A stretch of 42,457 nt of DNA, from contig JACNJF010000035.1 of NCBI GenBank assembly GCA_014382695.1, positions 1-42,457 of the forward strand, in the 5' to 3' direction. Under the pieces are notes generated by a model that searched no databases, was not told where the DNA came from, and was given only the letters and a program-made list of their open reading frames with translations. Of this stretch, positions 23,895 through 32,675 are shown piece by piece; position 1 is the first letter of the stretch, and each line of letters opens with the position of its first letter. The translations under genes were made by a program, and so were the position numbers. The DNA is from Gammaproteobacteria bacterium (GTDB taxonomy: Bacteria; Pseudomonadota; Gammaproteobacteria; GCA-001735895).

Positions 23895-25406
23895 TCAGCT
23901 GATCTTAACGATCAGCTGATTACGTCCTGCATTCTTTGCCTGATACAGTGCGCTATCCGCACGTTCATATATGGTTTCACAGTTATCGCCCGCTAAGATG
24001 GCGGTGAGTCCGGCGGATAGCGTGATGTCGACCTTTTCCTGTTTAAAGCGGAAGTTGGCATCGGTCACTGAGTTACGGATTTTTTCAACCAGCGGTGTCG
24101 CATTCTCGAGACTGGTTTTGGGCAGCAGTAAAACAAACTCTTCGCCGCCGATTCTAAACAGTAAATCGGTTTTACGGATGTGTCTGGCCAGCATATTGGC
24201 AACCACCTGCAGCGCCTTGTCTCCGGCATTATGCCCGAACACGTCATTGACCCGTTTAAAGTGATCGATATCGAGAATGGCAAAGCTGAAGGTATCCTGA
24301 TAACGCGACCAGCGAGTGAGTTCCTGATCCAGTAACTCATCATAAGCCAGCCGGCTGCGCACACCGGTCAAGGTATCAAACATCAGCTTTTGTCGATTTT
24401 CGGTGAGTTTCTGTTGCAACTGATCGGATTCCTGCTCCATAAACTTGATCTGCTGCTGCAGGCTGTTATTGCGTAGCTCAGCCTTCTGGTAACGCGCGTT
24501 ATCTTTGGCGATAAACGCCGTTACCCCTGTTTTTATCGAATTCAGGTTGTTACTGATACTGGCTTTGAGCCGTTGCAGGTCGGTTTCCTGATCCACCTTG
24601 GTTTGTATGCTGTCGACGTTTTCCTGCATCAGGGTCTGCAGCCGTCTGCTTTCCAGGCGTCCCTCTTCGGTGTCGTTATGCTCATCCGTCAGCACATTCG
24701 AAATTTCATTCAACTGACGGGTGACGTCGATGATCAGACTTTCCAGCTCGACTTTTTCATTATTGATACCGCGGATGATGACGTGGATTTCACTGATAAT
24801 CTGATCCAGATAGTCACCCCATTCATTGATATCAAAGGTTTTTCCGAGCTTTTCCTGAATCACATCCAGTTCCGGGGTGTTGCCATGGGTCAGGGTGATT
24901 TTCTCGATCAGCGTAATCAGTACATTTTGAGCGGTAACGATATCTTCCGGCTCATGCAATAAAAGCTGATTCAGAATATCCGCAAACTGTTGCAGGCACT
25001 GGTCACGGTCGAGCTGAGGAATCGCTGTTGTTAAGGCTTCCATACGCGCCTTATGGTCGGTGTCGATTCGCAGCTGATCGATTAGCTGCAAAAGAAAGGT
25101 ATGGATACTGGAGGTTTCATTTTGAACGTCTGCTGAAGCTGGATTTGGGACATCATCCAGCTTGATCAGCAGCGTCGATAGTTGATCCAGATCTGCGCTC
25201 AGCGCATCGTTGTCACTGTCGCGAGAATGCTGCTGTATCTTCTGTAACACCTGATCGAGCTGGCTATCAAAGCCCTTGGCAGTGATGGCGAGGCGGGAAA
25301 TAGCACGGCGCAGCAATTTTTCCAGCTTGTACCAGGTGGTTTCCATGTCTTCCAGTTGTTTTAAGCTATCGAAATATTTAGCTTTCCAGTCTTTTTCTTC
25401 TGCCAC
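23895..25406 (-). CDS. Diguanylate cyclase with DGCcoil N-terminus
   Basis: 503 residues, cytoplasmic. Residues about 1-330 are helical and coiled-coil-rich, starting EEKDWKAKYFDSLKQLEDMETTWYKLEKLLRRAISRLA, the DGCcoil-type sensor. The GGDEF domain (about 340-500) has DIDHFKRVND and the active site RIGGEEF. An RKTD allosteric I-site lies exactly five residues before GGEEF, so product inhibition by cyclic di-GMP is expected. It should make cyclic di-GMP from GTP. It ends 10 bp from the convergent bolA-like gene. Confidence 0.94.
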   Translation of the reverse strand: MAEEKDWKAKYFDSLKQLEDMETTWYKLEKLLRRAISRLAITAKGFDSQLDQVLQKIQQHSRDSDNDALSADLDQLSTLLIKLDDVPNPASADVQNETSSIHTFLLQLIDQLRIDTDHKARMEALTTAIPQLDRDQCLQQFADILNQLLLHEPEDIVTAQNVLITLIEKITLTHGNTPELDVIQEKLGKTFDINEWGDYLDQIISEIHVIIRGINNEKVELESLIIDVTRQLNEISNVLTDEHNDTEEGRLESRRLQTLMQENVDSIQTKVDQETDLQRLKASISNNLNSIKTGVTAFIAKDNARYQKAELRNNSLQQQIKFMEQESDQLQQKLTENRQKLMFDTLTGVRSRLAYDELLDQELTRWSRYQDTFSFAILDIDHFKRVNDVFGHNAGDKALQVVANMLARHIRKTDLLFRIGGEEFVLLLPKTSLENATPLVEKIRNSVTDANFRFKQEKVDITLSAGLTAILAGDNCETIYERADSALYQAKNAGRNQLIVKIS

Positions 25407-25533
25407 GCCGGTAAACCCTGATGGTAATATTTGATTGTATGATGAAGTGTTGTGAAATTATTGCAAACTCTTTGGATAGTGTAGAATTTATTAGCCAGGT
25501 TTCCACCCGAAGAACAAAATAAACTTAAAATAT

Positions 25534-26394
25534 ATGCAAAAACCCAGAATCATATTGCTAGGTAACTGCGTACTGGATCAGGTCTGGCGGCTCGATCATT
25601 TCCCTGCGCAGGATGAAGAGATGCGTGCATGTGATCAATTTCGGGTGCTGGGCGGGAATGCCTGTAACAGCGCACAGATGCTGGCGTTGCTGGGAAACGA
25701 TGTCGAACTGATCAGTAGTTTTGCGCAGGATGAAACTGCCGGGTGGTTACTGCAGCAACTGGAGGATTTGGGCATAGTGACCACGAACTGCCGGCAGCTA
25801 CACGGTTTTAAAACCCCGGAATCTACCATCTGGCTAAATAGCGAAAATGGCAGTCGGACCATCGTTCATTATCGTGACCTCCCTGAGCTGGAATTACAGC
25901 AGTTGAAGCAGATCCGGCTCGATGCCTATGATTGGCTGCATGTGGAGGGACGTAATATCGACACTCTGAAACTGTTTCTGGAATCCCTCGACACGCGCCC
26001 TCGCATCTCACTCGAAATTGAGAAAGACCGGCCCGGCATTGAGCAGTTACTGCCTTTTGTGAATCTGGTCATCGTCTCCAGCGCCTACCTGCACAGCAGG
26101 CACATTTCAGCGCATCAGTGCCTGCAGCATTTTCAGCAGATTAATCCGGCACTGAGCGTGGTGTGTACTCTGGGTGAACGGGGCTTGCTGGCAATGGATG
26201 CAGTGGGGCATCGCATTCAAAAAAGCGCAGTACCCGTACAACGGGTGGTTGATACCATCGCGGCCGGCGACTGTTTTATCGCAGCACTGATTCATCAAAT
26301 GTTACAGCAGCCGGACTTTTTAGCGGCTCTCGATTTTGCGGCTACAATAGTGGCTAAAAAAATTCAATTTAGGGGGATTAGACTGAGTGACTGA
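25534..26394 (+). CDS. PfkB-family sugar kinase
   Basis: 286 residues. PfkB signature 1 appears as LGGNACNSAQMLALLG (about 36-51) and signature 2 as DTIAAGDCFIAAL, with catalytic Asp246; the usual DTxGAGD has Ala for Gly at one site. The pattern GNCVLDQVWRLDHFPAQDEE is like ketohexokinase or ribokinase branches. The sugar is unknown. Its last codons overlap the Rieske gene by 8 bp, so the two are translationally coupled, which is an unusual pairing. Confidence 0.87.
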   Translation: MQKPRIILLGNCVLDQVWRLDHFPAQDEEMRACDQFRVLGGNACNSAQMLALLGNDVELISSFAQDETAGWLLQQLEDLGIVTTNCRQLHGFKTPESTIWLNSENGSRTIVHYRDLPELELQQLKQIRLDAYDWLHVEGRNIDTLKLFLESLDTRPRISLEIEKDRPGIEQLLPFVNLVIVSSAYLHSRHISAHQCLQHFQQINPALSVVCTLGERGLLAMDAVGHRIQKSAVPVQRVVDTIAAGDCFIAALIHQMLQQPDFLAALDFAATIVAKKIQFRGIRLSD

Positions 26395-26734
26395 AAAAAT
26401 CTATATCTGTCAGCTGCAACAGCTGGCTGATCCCGGAAGCCATGGATTCAGTGTCAGTCATGACGAGGAAACCATCGAGGGTTTTGTGGTGCAGAAAGAT
26501 GGACAGTTGTACGCCTATAAAAACAGCTGTCCACACACCGGCTCACCGCTGGACTGGGTTGAGCATCAGTTTCTGGATCTGGATCAGGCCTTCATCCAGT
26601 GTGCGGTGCATGATGCGCGCTTTGAAATTGAGAATGGTGCCTGTGTGGCAGGGCCCTGTAACGGTGAAGCATTGCAACGCCTGGCGGTACTGCGCCAGGG
26701 CGATGAATTATTTCTGCAGCTGAATAAACCCTGA
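26387..26734 (+). CDS. Rieske-type [2Fe-2S] ferredoxin
   Basis: 115 residues, soluble. The cluster ligands are Cys48 and His50 (SCPHTGSPL) and Cys72 and His75 (QCAVHDARF). It starts with GTG at 26387, preceded by a strong AGGGGGA, inside the end of the pfkB-type gene. The second box has HDA rather than HGW, seen in stand-alone Rieske ferredoxins. It may transfer electrons to an oxygenase or reductase encoded elsewhere. Two extra cysteines (GACVAGPC) follow the second box. Confidence 0.9.
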   Translation: MTEKIYICQLQQLADPGSHGFSVSHDEETIEGFVVQKDGQLYAYKNSCPHTGSPLDWVEHQFLDLDQAFIQCAVHDARFEIENGACVAGPCNGEALQRLAVLRQGDELFLQLNKP

Positions 26735-26747
26735 GTCTGACAGGCTC

Positions 26748-27122
26748 CTAGTTTAGGCTTTTAAAATCGACTACCTGATGCGGCTGGTATTCACGATCAA
26801 AGATCAGTTCAAACTGGGTGCCGTGCTCATCGACGATGGCCTTCACCTGTTTTAGATCCGGCATGCGCGTAGCCAGCCATGCCAGGCTGACCGATGCCTT
26901 GGCGTCTTCCTGATACATAATACCTTCCATCATACTCAGCGCCATATAGCGGGCTTTCTGCTGAATATCCGGATTTGCGATCGATTCACCCTGCAGCTCT
27001 ATGCCCTGGCTAAACTTTTCATCCAGCTGCTGCAGATAGCGTTGCTGATGTTCGGGTAAAGACTTATCCCGGTCGTATTGCAGGGTGAGCTGGTCGTTGA
27101 TGACGATAGCGAGCTGGTTCAT
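26748..27122 (-). CDS. Conserved hypothetical protein downstream of rimO
   Basis: 124 residues, no signal peptide or membrane helix, no cysteines, rich in Gln and charged residues. Segments such as [17 protein letters not shown] and [17 protein letters not shown] look helical. I do not recognise a family. Its ATG overlaps the rimO stop (ATGA), so it is the third gene of the ubiC-rimO operon, and this tight coupling is the best evidence that it is real. It is convergent with the Rieske gene, 13 bp away. Confidence 0.75.
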   Translation of the reverse strand: MNQLAIVINDQLTLQYDRDKSLPEHQQRYLQQLDEKFSQGIELQGESIANPDIQQKARYMALSMMEGIMYQEDAKASVSLAWLATRMPDLKQVKAIVDEHGTQFELIFDREYQPHQVVDFKSLN

Positions 27123-28450
27123 GGGGTCTCCTCGGTGACTAATTCGGCATACAGATCGTATTCATCGGAGTCTACGATGCTGACTTCGACGAACTGACCC
27201 GGCGTCAGTTCCTGTTCGGTATCGATATACACCAGTCCATCGATCTCCGGTGCATCGGCATAGCTGCGCGCGACCCAGCCGTCTTCAACCGGATTCTCGA
27301 CCAGTACGCGCAGGGTGTGACCGATGCGCTGATGCAGTTTTTCCGTGCTGATGGCCTGCTGGTGCAGCATGAAGCGATCGAAACGCTGTTGCTTGATGTC
27401 TTCATCCACCTGATCGGGTAATGCGTTGGCGGTGGCACCTTCAACTGGAGAATACATGAAACAACCCACACGATCGAGCTGGGCCTCGCTCAGAAAATTC
27501 AGCAGCATCTCGAAGTCTGCTTCGGTTTCACCGGGGAAGCCGACGATAAAGGTGCTGCGGATCACCAGTTGCGGACAGATTTCACGCCAGCGTTTAATTC
27601 GTTCGAGTACCTTTTCCTGACTACCAGGGCGTTTCATCGCCTTCAGAATGGTCGGGCTGGCATGCTGAAACGGGATGTCGAGGTAGGGCAGGATTGCGCC
27701 CTGTGCCATTAGCGGAATCACATCATCCACATGCGGGTAGGGGTAGACGTAGTGCAGGCGTACCCACACCCCGAATTGTCCGAGTGCACGTGCCAGCTCG
27801 ACGAAGCGGGTTTGCAGCGGCTGACCGTTCCAGAAACGGGTGGCATAACGGGTATCCACGCCATACGCACTGGTATCCTGTGAAATCACCAGCAGCTCTT
27901 TAACCCCGGCATTTACCAGATGCTGTGCTTCCTGCATTACTTCATCGATCGGACGGCTGACCAGATCGCCGCGGAAGGATGGGATGATACAGAACGTGCA
28001 GCGATGATTGCAGCCTTCGGAGATTTTCAGATAGGCATAATGCTGCGGAGTGAGTTTAATCCCCTGGGGCGGCAGCAGATCCATAAACGGATCGTGTTGA
28101 GCCGGAAGATGCTGATGCACCGCCTGCATTACTTCGGCGGTGGCATGCGGACCGGTAACGGCGAGTAAGCTGGGAAAGCTCGCATGGATCTGTTCTGATC
28201 GGGCGCCCAGACAACCAGTGACGATAACCCGTCCGTTTTCGTGCAGGGCTTCGTCGATCGCCTGCATCGACTCTTCAACCGCAGAATCGATAAATCCGCA
28301 GGTGTTGATGATGACCATGTCGGCCTGTGCATAGTCGGGCACGATCTGATAACCCTCAGCACGCAGCTGGGTGATGATCTGTTCCGAGTCGACGGTTGCT
28401 TTCGGGCAGCCAAGACTGACAAAGCCAATTTTATGGGGGTTACTGCTCAT
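27119..28450 (-). CDS. rimO: Ribosomal protein S12 methylthiotransferase RimO
   Basis: 443 residues, radical-SAM methylthiotransferase that modifies the conserved Asp of ribosomal protein S12. The N-terminal domain has three cluster cysteines (Cys15, Cys51, Cys80 in SLGCPKA, NTCGF and TGCLGAR). The radical-SAM motif GCNHRCTFC gives Cys147, Cys151 and Cys154. The C-terminal TRAM domain (about 375-440) ends the protein. [12 protein letters not shown] is the RimO rather than MiaB form. Its start overlaps the ubiC stop by ATGA and its stop overlaps the next gene. Confidence 0.97.
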   Translation of the reverse strand: MSSNPHKIGFVSLGCPKATVDSEQIITQLRAEGYQIVPDYAQADMVIINTCGFIDSAVEESMQAIDEALHENGRVIVTGCLGARSEQIHASFPSLLAVTGPHATAEVMQAVHQHLPAQHDPFMDLLPPQGIKLTPQHYAYLKISEGCNHRCTFCIIPSFRGDLVSRPIDEVMQEAQHLVNAGVKELLVISQDTSAYGVDTRYATRFWNGQPLQTRFVELARALGQFGVWVRLHYVYPYPHVDDVIPLMAQGAILPYLDIPFQHASPTILKAMKRPGSQEKVLERIKRWREICPQLVIRSTFIVGFPGETEADFEMLLNFLSEAQLDRVGCFMYSPVEGATANALPDQVDEDIKQQRFDRFMLHQQAISTEKLHQRIGHTLRVLVENPVEDGWVARSYADAPEIDGLVYIDTEQELTPGQFVEVSIVDSDEYDLYAELVTEETP

Positions 28451-28995
28451 TTAAATAATACCGGTAAAAAAAACTCACTGACCAGCAGTGGTTTAGAATC
28501 AATCTGAAACAGCGATCGCCTGCCCCAGATCGGCTGGTCGGAAGCGGGCTGGTCGGCCATGGCTACTTTATACAGCGATGAATCCATGGTTAGTTTACTC
28601 CATTCAATACGGCTGCGTTTCAGCGACGGATTGGCAAACAGGTATTCACCCAGTGGTTTATTGCCCAGATGTTGCAGCTGCTGGTGTTTTCCCTGCAGGG
28701 TTTCGAGTGGGATGACCGAGCGCGCGTACACGCACAGCTGGTCGTTACATTTCAGATGTACCTGCCGTAGCAGTACTTTCTGGCTCGGTGCAATCGCCAG
28801 CAGGAGTGCTTCGGCAGGGTCGGGTAGGCTCCACTCTTCGGCCACCACATCGACACAAAATTGATCCGGACAGCGGTTTTTCAGGCGCAGCGTGAGCGAG
28901 CCTTCATCCGACAGCCAGGACAGAACCTGTGAATCTATCTGATGTTTGAGGGTTTGTGAGGGCAGAAACCAGTGGGTAGTCTGTGGTTGCTTCAA
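28447..28995 (-). CDS. ubiC: Chorismate lyase UbiC
   Basis: 182 residues. Converts chorismate to 4-hydroxybenzoate and pyruvate, the first committed step of ubiquinone synthesis. Family features are [12 protein letters not shown] near residue 30, VYARSVIP in the middle, [11 protein letters not shown] and the C-terminal [10 protein letters not shown]...LLVSEFFLP. In many gammaproteobacteria ubiC precedes ubiA; here it is instead followed by rimO through an ATGA overlap. A TATAAT at 29021-29026 on the minus strand is a plausible -10 element. Confidence 0.9.
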   Translation of the reverse strand: MKQPQTTHWFLPSQTLKHQIDSQVLSWLSDEGSLTLRLKNRCPDQFCVDVVAEEWSLPDPAEALLLAIAPSQKVLLRQVHLKCNDQLCVYARSVIPLETLQGKHQQLQHLGNKPLGEYLFANPSLKRSRIEWSKLTMDSSLYKVAMADQPASDQPIWGRRSLFQIDSKPLLVSEFFLPVLFK

Positions 28996-29020
28996 GGACT
29001 TGGACTTAAAAAATAAAGCT

Positions 29021-29026
29021 ATTATA
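29021..29026 (-). promoter_or_regulatory. -10 element of the ubiC-rimO operon
   Basis: TATAAT on the minus strand, 25 bases before the ubiC start. No good -35 element at the normal distance, so it may need an activator or be weak. Confidence 0.4.
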
Positions 29027-29047
29027 CGCTAACAGACGCTGAATACA

Positions 29048-29066
29048 GGCTACAAATTATGTAGCC
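29048..29066. repeat. Hairpin at the end of the motor operon
   Basis: GGCTACA / TGTAGCC, seven perfect pairs around a five-base loop, 25 bases beyond the stop of the TonB-like gene and before ubiC. No T-run, so a 3'-end stabiliser or weak terminator. Confidence 0.5.
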
Positions 29067-29091
29067 GATAATGCCGCAATCAGTACGCTTT

Positions 29092-30015
29092 TCAGGAGGG
29101 TAGAAAATCGATCGGATAGGTCACCTTCAGCACCGGAACGCTGCGGCTGGTAAACGAAAAGCTTTTGATTTTCGCGATCAGCCGGCTTTCCAGTCGGGCG
29201 TGCTTGAGTTCACTGGAGATGATCACGCAGTCGCTGACGCTGCCGTCCGGCTGGATCGTCAGTTCAACCACAATCTTGCCCTGTAATGAGGGGTCCTTGC
29301 GCAGTTCGCGGTTATAGATGTTAAAGATAGCGCCCTTGTTCTTTTGAAATACGCGCTCAATTTCTTCCTGACTGCGGATCGAACTGGCCGAGTTTCTGGA
29401 CGATGATTTGCTGGCCAACTGCTGCGTCGGAATGGTGCTTTTCACGCTGGTGGTTTTACGCGAAGCCAGTTCACTGCCGCTCAGTTGTCGATTCAGGGTA
29501 TCGGCCTGAATCCCGCCACTGCCCTGGGCAGCTGATGCCAGTAGATCTCGGGTGGAAGTCACGGTTTCTGCCTGCTTGCCGGCTTTTTGCTGCGGTTTAT
29601 CGGCGATATCGGAAAAATCAAAGCTGTCGCGTAGATCAGCCAGTTCATCTTTCAGCGCGATCAGGCCGGATTTCTGTGCGGTTTTTTTAGCGGCGGCGCG
29701 TTTATCGGCCTCGCTCAGCGGTTTTTTAACCTCGGCTTTTTTCGGGGCGTCTTTTTTCACCACCGGTTCTTCCTTTTTAATCACCTTCTGTAACGGTGGA
29801 GGAGGTGGTGGTGGAATGACTTTCTTTTCCATGATCAGCTTGGCCAGACGGGGTGCCACCTCGGCCAGTTCTTTTTTCTGCATGTCGGGTAACTGTATCC
29901 GGTTCATGACGAAGCCGGCAATGATAAACAGCACAATCAGTACGATGGCGAGTCGATTAAACAGGCGGTCTTCGCGACCTTCTACCCAGGGTAGTATGGG
30001 GTCCATAGGCTTCAT
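29092..30015 (-). CDS. TonB-like energy transducer with AgmX/PglI C-terminal domain
   Basis: 307 residues from the ATG at 30015, just after the exbD stop; the track start lies inside exbD. A short cytoplasmic start is followed by one transmembrane helix (about 22-40, LAIVLIVLFIIAGFVM), a proline tract PPPPPPP, a Lys/Glu/Ala-rich arm (VVKKDAPKKAEVKK) long enough to cross the periplasm, and a C-terminal domain (about 210-307) with NKGAIFNIYNRELRKDPSLQGKIVVELTIQPDGSVSDCVI, the AgmX/PglI form of the TonB domain. It should carry force or conformational change from the TolQ-ExbD motor to outer-membrane partners. Last gene of the operon. Confidence 0.85.
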   Translation of the reverse strand: MKPMDPILPWVEGREDRLFNRLAIVLIVLFIIAGFVMNRIQLPDMQKKELAEVAPRLAKLIMEKKVIPPPPPPPLQKVIKKEEPVVKKDAPKKAEVKKPLSEADKRAAAKKTAQKSGLIALKDELADLRDSFDFSDIADKPQQKAGKQAETVTSTRDLLASAAQGSGGIQADTLNRQLSGSELASRKTTSVKSTIPTQQLASKSSSRNSASSIRSQEEIERVFQKNKGAIFNIYNRELRKDPSLQGKIVVELTIQPDGSVSDCVIISSELKHARLESRLIAKIKSFSFTSRSVPVLKVTYPIDFLPS

Positions 30016-30016
30016 C

Positions 30017-30514
30017 TTAACTTTCGCCTGCGCCAGCTTTCTGGTTAACCGCAAACGACAGGTTGGTGAATTCGGCGCCTGCACAGGTCAGCATTATTTT
30101 TTTAAGCAGCGCGTAAGGGATCTGTTTATCCGCCATGATGGTGACTGCCCGGTTATCGCTGATTTCGGTATTTTCAAGCGACAGCTTTTTGAGTGTGTCG
30201 AACAGCGGTTTGATTGTTTTGGAGTCGCTTTGCATGACGTCTTTAACCGCGATGATGTCGCTCCCCTGCAGGCTGATGAACTCATCGTTCACCGCTATGA
30301 CCAGGGTTTTGATCGGAGCCTGTTCGGAAATAGACTGCGGCAGTATGACGTTTTTCGGCGAAGGCAATACTTCAGCACTGGTCGCATTCACCAGCAGGAA
30401 AAATACCAGGATGGTAAAGATGTCCATCAGTGAAATCATGTTCAGCGATGCAATCCGGTCATTCTTTCTGGCATGATGGAGTTGCATACGTTTGGCGCGT
30501 CGGGACTGTTTCAT
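30017..30514 (-). CDS. ExbD/TolR-family protein with canonical Asp
   Basis: 165 residues: basic cytoplasmic N-terminus, one transmembrane helix (about 25-43) and a periplasmic domain. The helix reads LNMISLMDIFTILVFFLLV, with Asp31 at the position of the proton-carrying Asp of ExbD/TolR. The periplasmic part has the ExbD pattern ending NKQIPYALLKKIMLTC-like (DKQIPYALLKKIM). It should work with the TolQ-like channel. It lies between the second exbD and the tonB-like gene. Confidence 0.88.
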   Translation of the reverse strand: MKQSRRAKRMQLHHARKNDRIASLNMISLMDIFTILVFFLLVNATSAEVLPSPKNVILPQSISEQAPIKTLVIAVNDEFISLQGSDIIAVKDVMQSDSKTIKPLFDTLKKLSLENTEISDNRAVTIMADKQIPYALLKKIMLTCAGAEFTNLSFAVNQKAGAGES

Positions 30515-30529
30515 AAGGTAATATCCTTG

Positions 30530-31027
30530 TTAGCGGGCCGCATCGCCGATTGAAATATCCGGAAATAACTCGGCCTGCACCATCTCGCCCTGATACAGGG
30601 TGCGGAACGAACGCGAATTATCCATCACCTGAATCAGGTCGTCGTAAAAGGTATCCGCTTCAGACAGGATGGTCAGGCTGGTATGCTCGGGGAAGCGAGC
30701 CTTAACCTGTTTCAGGGTCTGTTTCAGCACTGCGTAATTATGCCCCTGCTCAAGCTTTTCGATCTGTTTGATCAACCCACCCTTGTTATCGGATATGATC
30801 AGCGCCTGTTTACGGATGGTTACGCGTAACTCGAAAGGCGCATCATCCGCATCTGCAGCACTCTGACTGCCGGGTTTGGGCAGGTTCAGGTCAAGAATGG
30901 TGATATGCGAAAATACCGCCGTCATCAATAAAAAAGGTACCAGAACCACCATCAGGTTCATGAAAGCGGTGATGTTAAGCTCCACCGCCGGATGTTTGCG
31001 GCGCAGTCCTTTAATTCGTCTTGGCAT
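30530..31027 (-). CDS. ExbD/TolR-family protein with Asn in place of the key Asp
   Basis: 165 residues with the same layout as its neighbour: transmembrane helix about 18-38, LNITAFMNLMVVLVPFLLM. Aligned on the LN.....(D/N) pattern, Asn24 (codon AAC) replaces the Asp that carries protons in ExbD, TolR and MotB. The periplasmic domain (FELRVTIRKQALIISDNKG, then HTSLTILSEADTFYDDLIQVMD) follows the ExbD fold. It is therefore probably a structural or regulatory partner of the Asp-containing paralogue. It begins 3 bp after the tolQ-like gene. Confidence 0.87.
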   Translation of the reverse strand: MPRRIKGLRRKHPAVELNITAFMNLMVVLVPFLLMTAVFSHITILDLNLPKPGSQSAADADDAPFELRVTIRKQALIISDNKGGLIKQIEKLEQGHNYAVLKQTLKQVKARFPEHTSLTILSEADTFYDDLIQVMDNSRSFRTLYQGEMVQAELFPDISIGDAAR

Positions 31028-31030
31028 TGT

Positions 31031-31669
31031 TTACTGCCCTGATCCTTTTTGACGGGTTAACTGATTGACAAAGCGTACCGTGGCCATTTCGATGCTATCG
31101 ATGATTTCCGTGGTTTTGGTTTGCAGCAGGGTATAAAACAGTAGCAGCGGAATTGCGACCATCAGTCCGAAAGCGGTGGTATTCATCGCCACCGAGATAC
31201 TGGTCGAGAGAATTTCTGCTTTCATCGAGGGGTCGACCTGGGCGACGGCAGTGAACGCCTTGATCAGACCGATAATGGTTCCAAGCAGTCCGAGCAGGGT
31301 GGCAATATTGGCAAACATGGCCAGATAATGGGTGCGCTTTTCCAGTCGTGGAATCGCTTCCATGATGCTTTCTTCCATCGATGCTTCAATATCATCGCGT
31401 CGTCTGGTCGCCGAAAAATTATTCAGGCCCTGTCCCAGTATCTTGCTGACGGTGGAATTCGACTCGCGGGTCAGCTGAATGACGCTGTTCATTTCGCCTT
31501 TTTCCAGCAACGGCATAATCTTGGCGAGTACTTTCTGATTGCTGCGCTTACAGGACGTTAGATAAATATAGCGTTCGATGGTGATCGTGACCCCGATCGC
31601 GAGTACCACCAGAATCGGGTACATGAACGGGCCTCCTGACTGAAAAAAGCGTATGACGGTATCAAGCAT
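31031..31669 (-). CDS. MotA/TolQ/ExbB-family proton channel subunit
   Basis: 212 residues with three transmembrane helices: about 12-32 (GGPFMYPILVVLAIGVTITIE), about 112-135 (FANIATLLGLLGTIIGLIKAF) and about 155-180 (SVAMNTTAFGLMVAIPLLLFY). The last two contain the Thr and Gly residues that line the ion path in ExbB/TolQ. With the ExbD proteins it should form an inner-membrane motor driven by proton motive force. GGAG precedes the start. It is followed at 3 bp by the first exbD. Confidence 0.92.
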   Translation of the reverse strand: MLDTVIRFFQSGGPFMYPILVVLAIGVTITIERYIYLTSCKRSNQKVLAKIMPLLEKGEMNSVIQLTRESNSTVSKILGQGLNNFSATRRRDDIEASMEESIMEAIPRLEKRTHYLAMFANIATLLGLLGTIIGLIKAFTAVAQVDPSMKAEILSTSISVAMNTTAFGLMVAIPLLLFYTLLQTKTTEIIDSIEMATVRFVNQLTRQKGSGQ

Positions 31670-31761
31670 GAGTAATCACTCCGTGGTTGTAAAATGTTGC
31701 AGATGGTGCTCCATCGCTCAGTTGCATTCTAAGGGTAAAGGTTTGCATTGGGTTTTTTCGC

Positions 31762-32031
31762 TCAGGGTTTTTTTTCGCTGTAAATTTCATCGTAATAGTT
31801 CAGCTGTCGTTTGTATGTTGATCTTTTTAGTGGCTGTATCGGTTCATCCAGTACGCTGTCTATCGGGGGGGTGTCGACTACCACACGGTCAGCCGATTTC
31901 CACGGTACGATATACAGCACATTGGGTAATTCTTTGTTACCGATAATCGAGGTGCCCTGCATATCCAGGCGCTGTTCGGCCACACTCGTGGCGCTAAGCG
32001 TGATCAGTATCAATACGCTCAGGGTCTTCAT
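31762..32031 (-). CDS. Small periplasmic protein of unknown function
   Basis: 89 residues from the ATG at 32031, which overlaps the TPR lipoprotein stop (ATGA); the track start at 32073 is less likely. The signal peptide ends TSVAEQ. The mature part has no cysteine and includes GNKELPNVLYIVPWKSAD and a Tyr/Lys-rich tail (RSTYKRQLNYYDEIYSEKKP). I do not recognise a family, but the position between the TPR genes and the motor genes makes it a likely accessory part of the complex. Confidence 0.72.
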   Translation of the reverse strand: MKTLSVLILITLSATSVAEQRLDMQGTSIIGNKELPNVLYIVPWKSADRVVVDTPPIDSVLDEPIQPLKRSTYKRQLNYYDEIYSEKKP

Positions 32032-32675
32032 TGTTTTGTGCTGTCGATTCTGCGGCGTAAATCGATGATCCACTTTTCAACATCCTCATTGCTGTTGTTG
32101 GTGAGTTGCTGGTACTTCAGATATTCCTCCAGCGCCTTCGGTAGTTCCTGTAAATACAGATCCAGCAGTATCCCCAGATTGAGATGGGCATTGGCATATG
32201 CCGGGTCGGCATTAATCGCTTTGTAGTAATTGAACAAAGCCTGTTTAAAATCACCCTGCTGGCGCTGAATAATTGCCAGATGATTATAGGCGATAGCATC
32301 ATTTTTATCCTGTTGAATTGCTTTCAGAAAAGCTTCGGTGGCTAACGCCAGATCTTTTTCGTGCAGGTACAGCAAGCCCAGATTGGTATGCACTTTGGCG
32401 GGTGCCGGGTCGTGTTGCTGGAGGATTTTGAACTGCTCTATTGCCTGTTCGATTTTGCCGGCTTTGGAGTCTGACAGGGCCTGTTCAAACGGGGTTTGCG
32501 GTTTATCGGCGGTTTTATCCGGAGCGGGTAGCGCTGGCGCTGGTGTTATTTCAGGTTCAGGTTCTGATTTGGCCACGCCGGGTGCGGACTGACAGGCGCT
32601 CAGGCCGATCTGGAGCAGTGCAACTGCAACCAGACGGAGGATAAGACGGTAGCGGAATTTCGATTTAATCGGCAT
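32028..32675 (-). CDS. TPR lipoprotein
   Basis: 215 residues. The lipobox LSAC places the lipidated Cys at 28. A Pro/Glu-rich linker (EPEPEITPAPALPAP) is followed by about four TPR units (about 65-190), for example AKVHTNLGLLYLHEKDLALATEAFLKAIQ and ANAHLNLGILLDLYLQELPKALEEYLKY. It resembles PilF-type small TPR lipoproteins, but no pilus genes are here. Its start overlaps the end of the 939-residue TPR gene by 11 bp. It probably acts as an adaptor on the inner face of the outer membrane. Confidence 0.85.
   Translation of the reverse strand: MPIKSKFRYRLILRLVAVALLQIGLSACQSAPGVAKSEPEPEITPAPALPAPDKTADKPQTPFEQALSDSKAGKIEQAIEQFKILQQHDPAPAKVHTNLGLLYLHEKDLALATEAFLKAIQQDKNDAIAYNHLAIIQRQQGDFKQALFNYYKAINADPAYANAHLNLGILLDLYLQELPKALEEYLKYQQLTNNSNEDVEKWIIDLRRRIDSTKQ

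Noticed and set aside
29795-29820. GGT/GGA-rich tract that looks like a short tandem repeat
   Set aside because: It encodes the polyproline stretch of the TonB-like protein, a normal family feature.
29552-30433. 293-residue plus-strand ORF opposite the tonB-like and exbD genes
   Set aside because: Antisense to two convincing genes; its Gly and Ser runs are complements of the Pro- and Lys-rich TonB arm.
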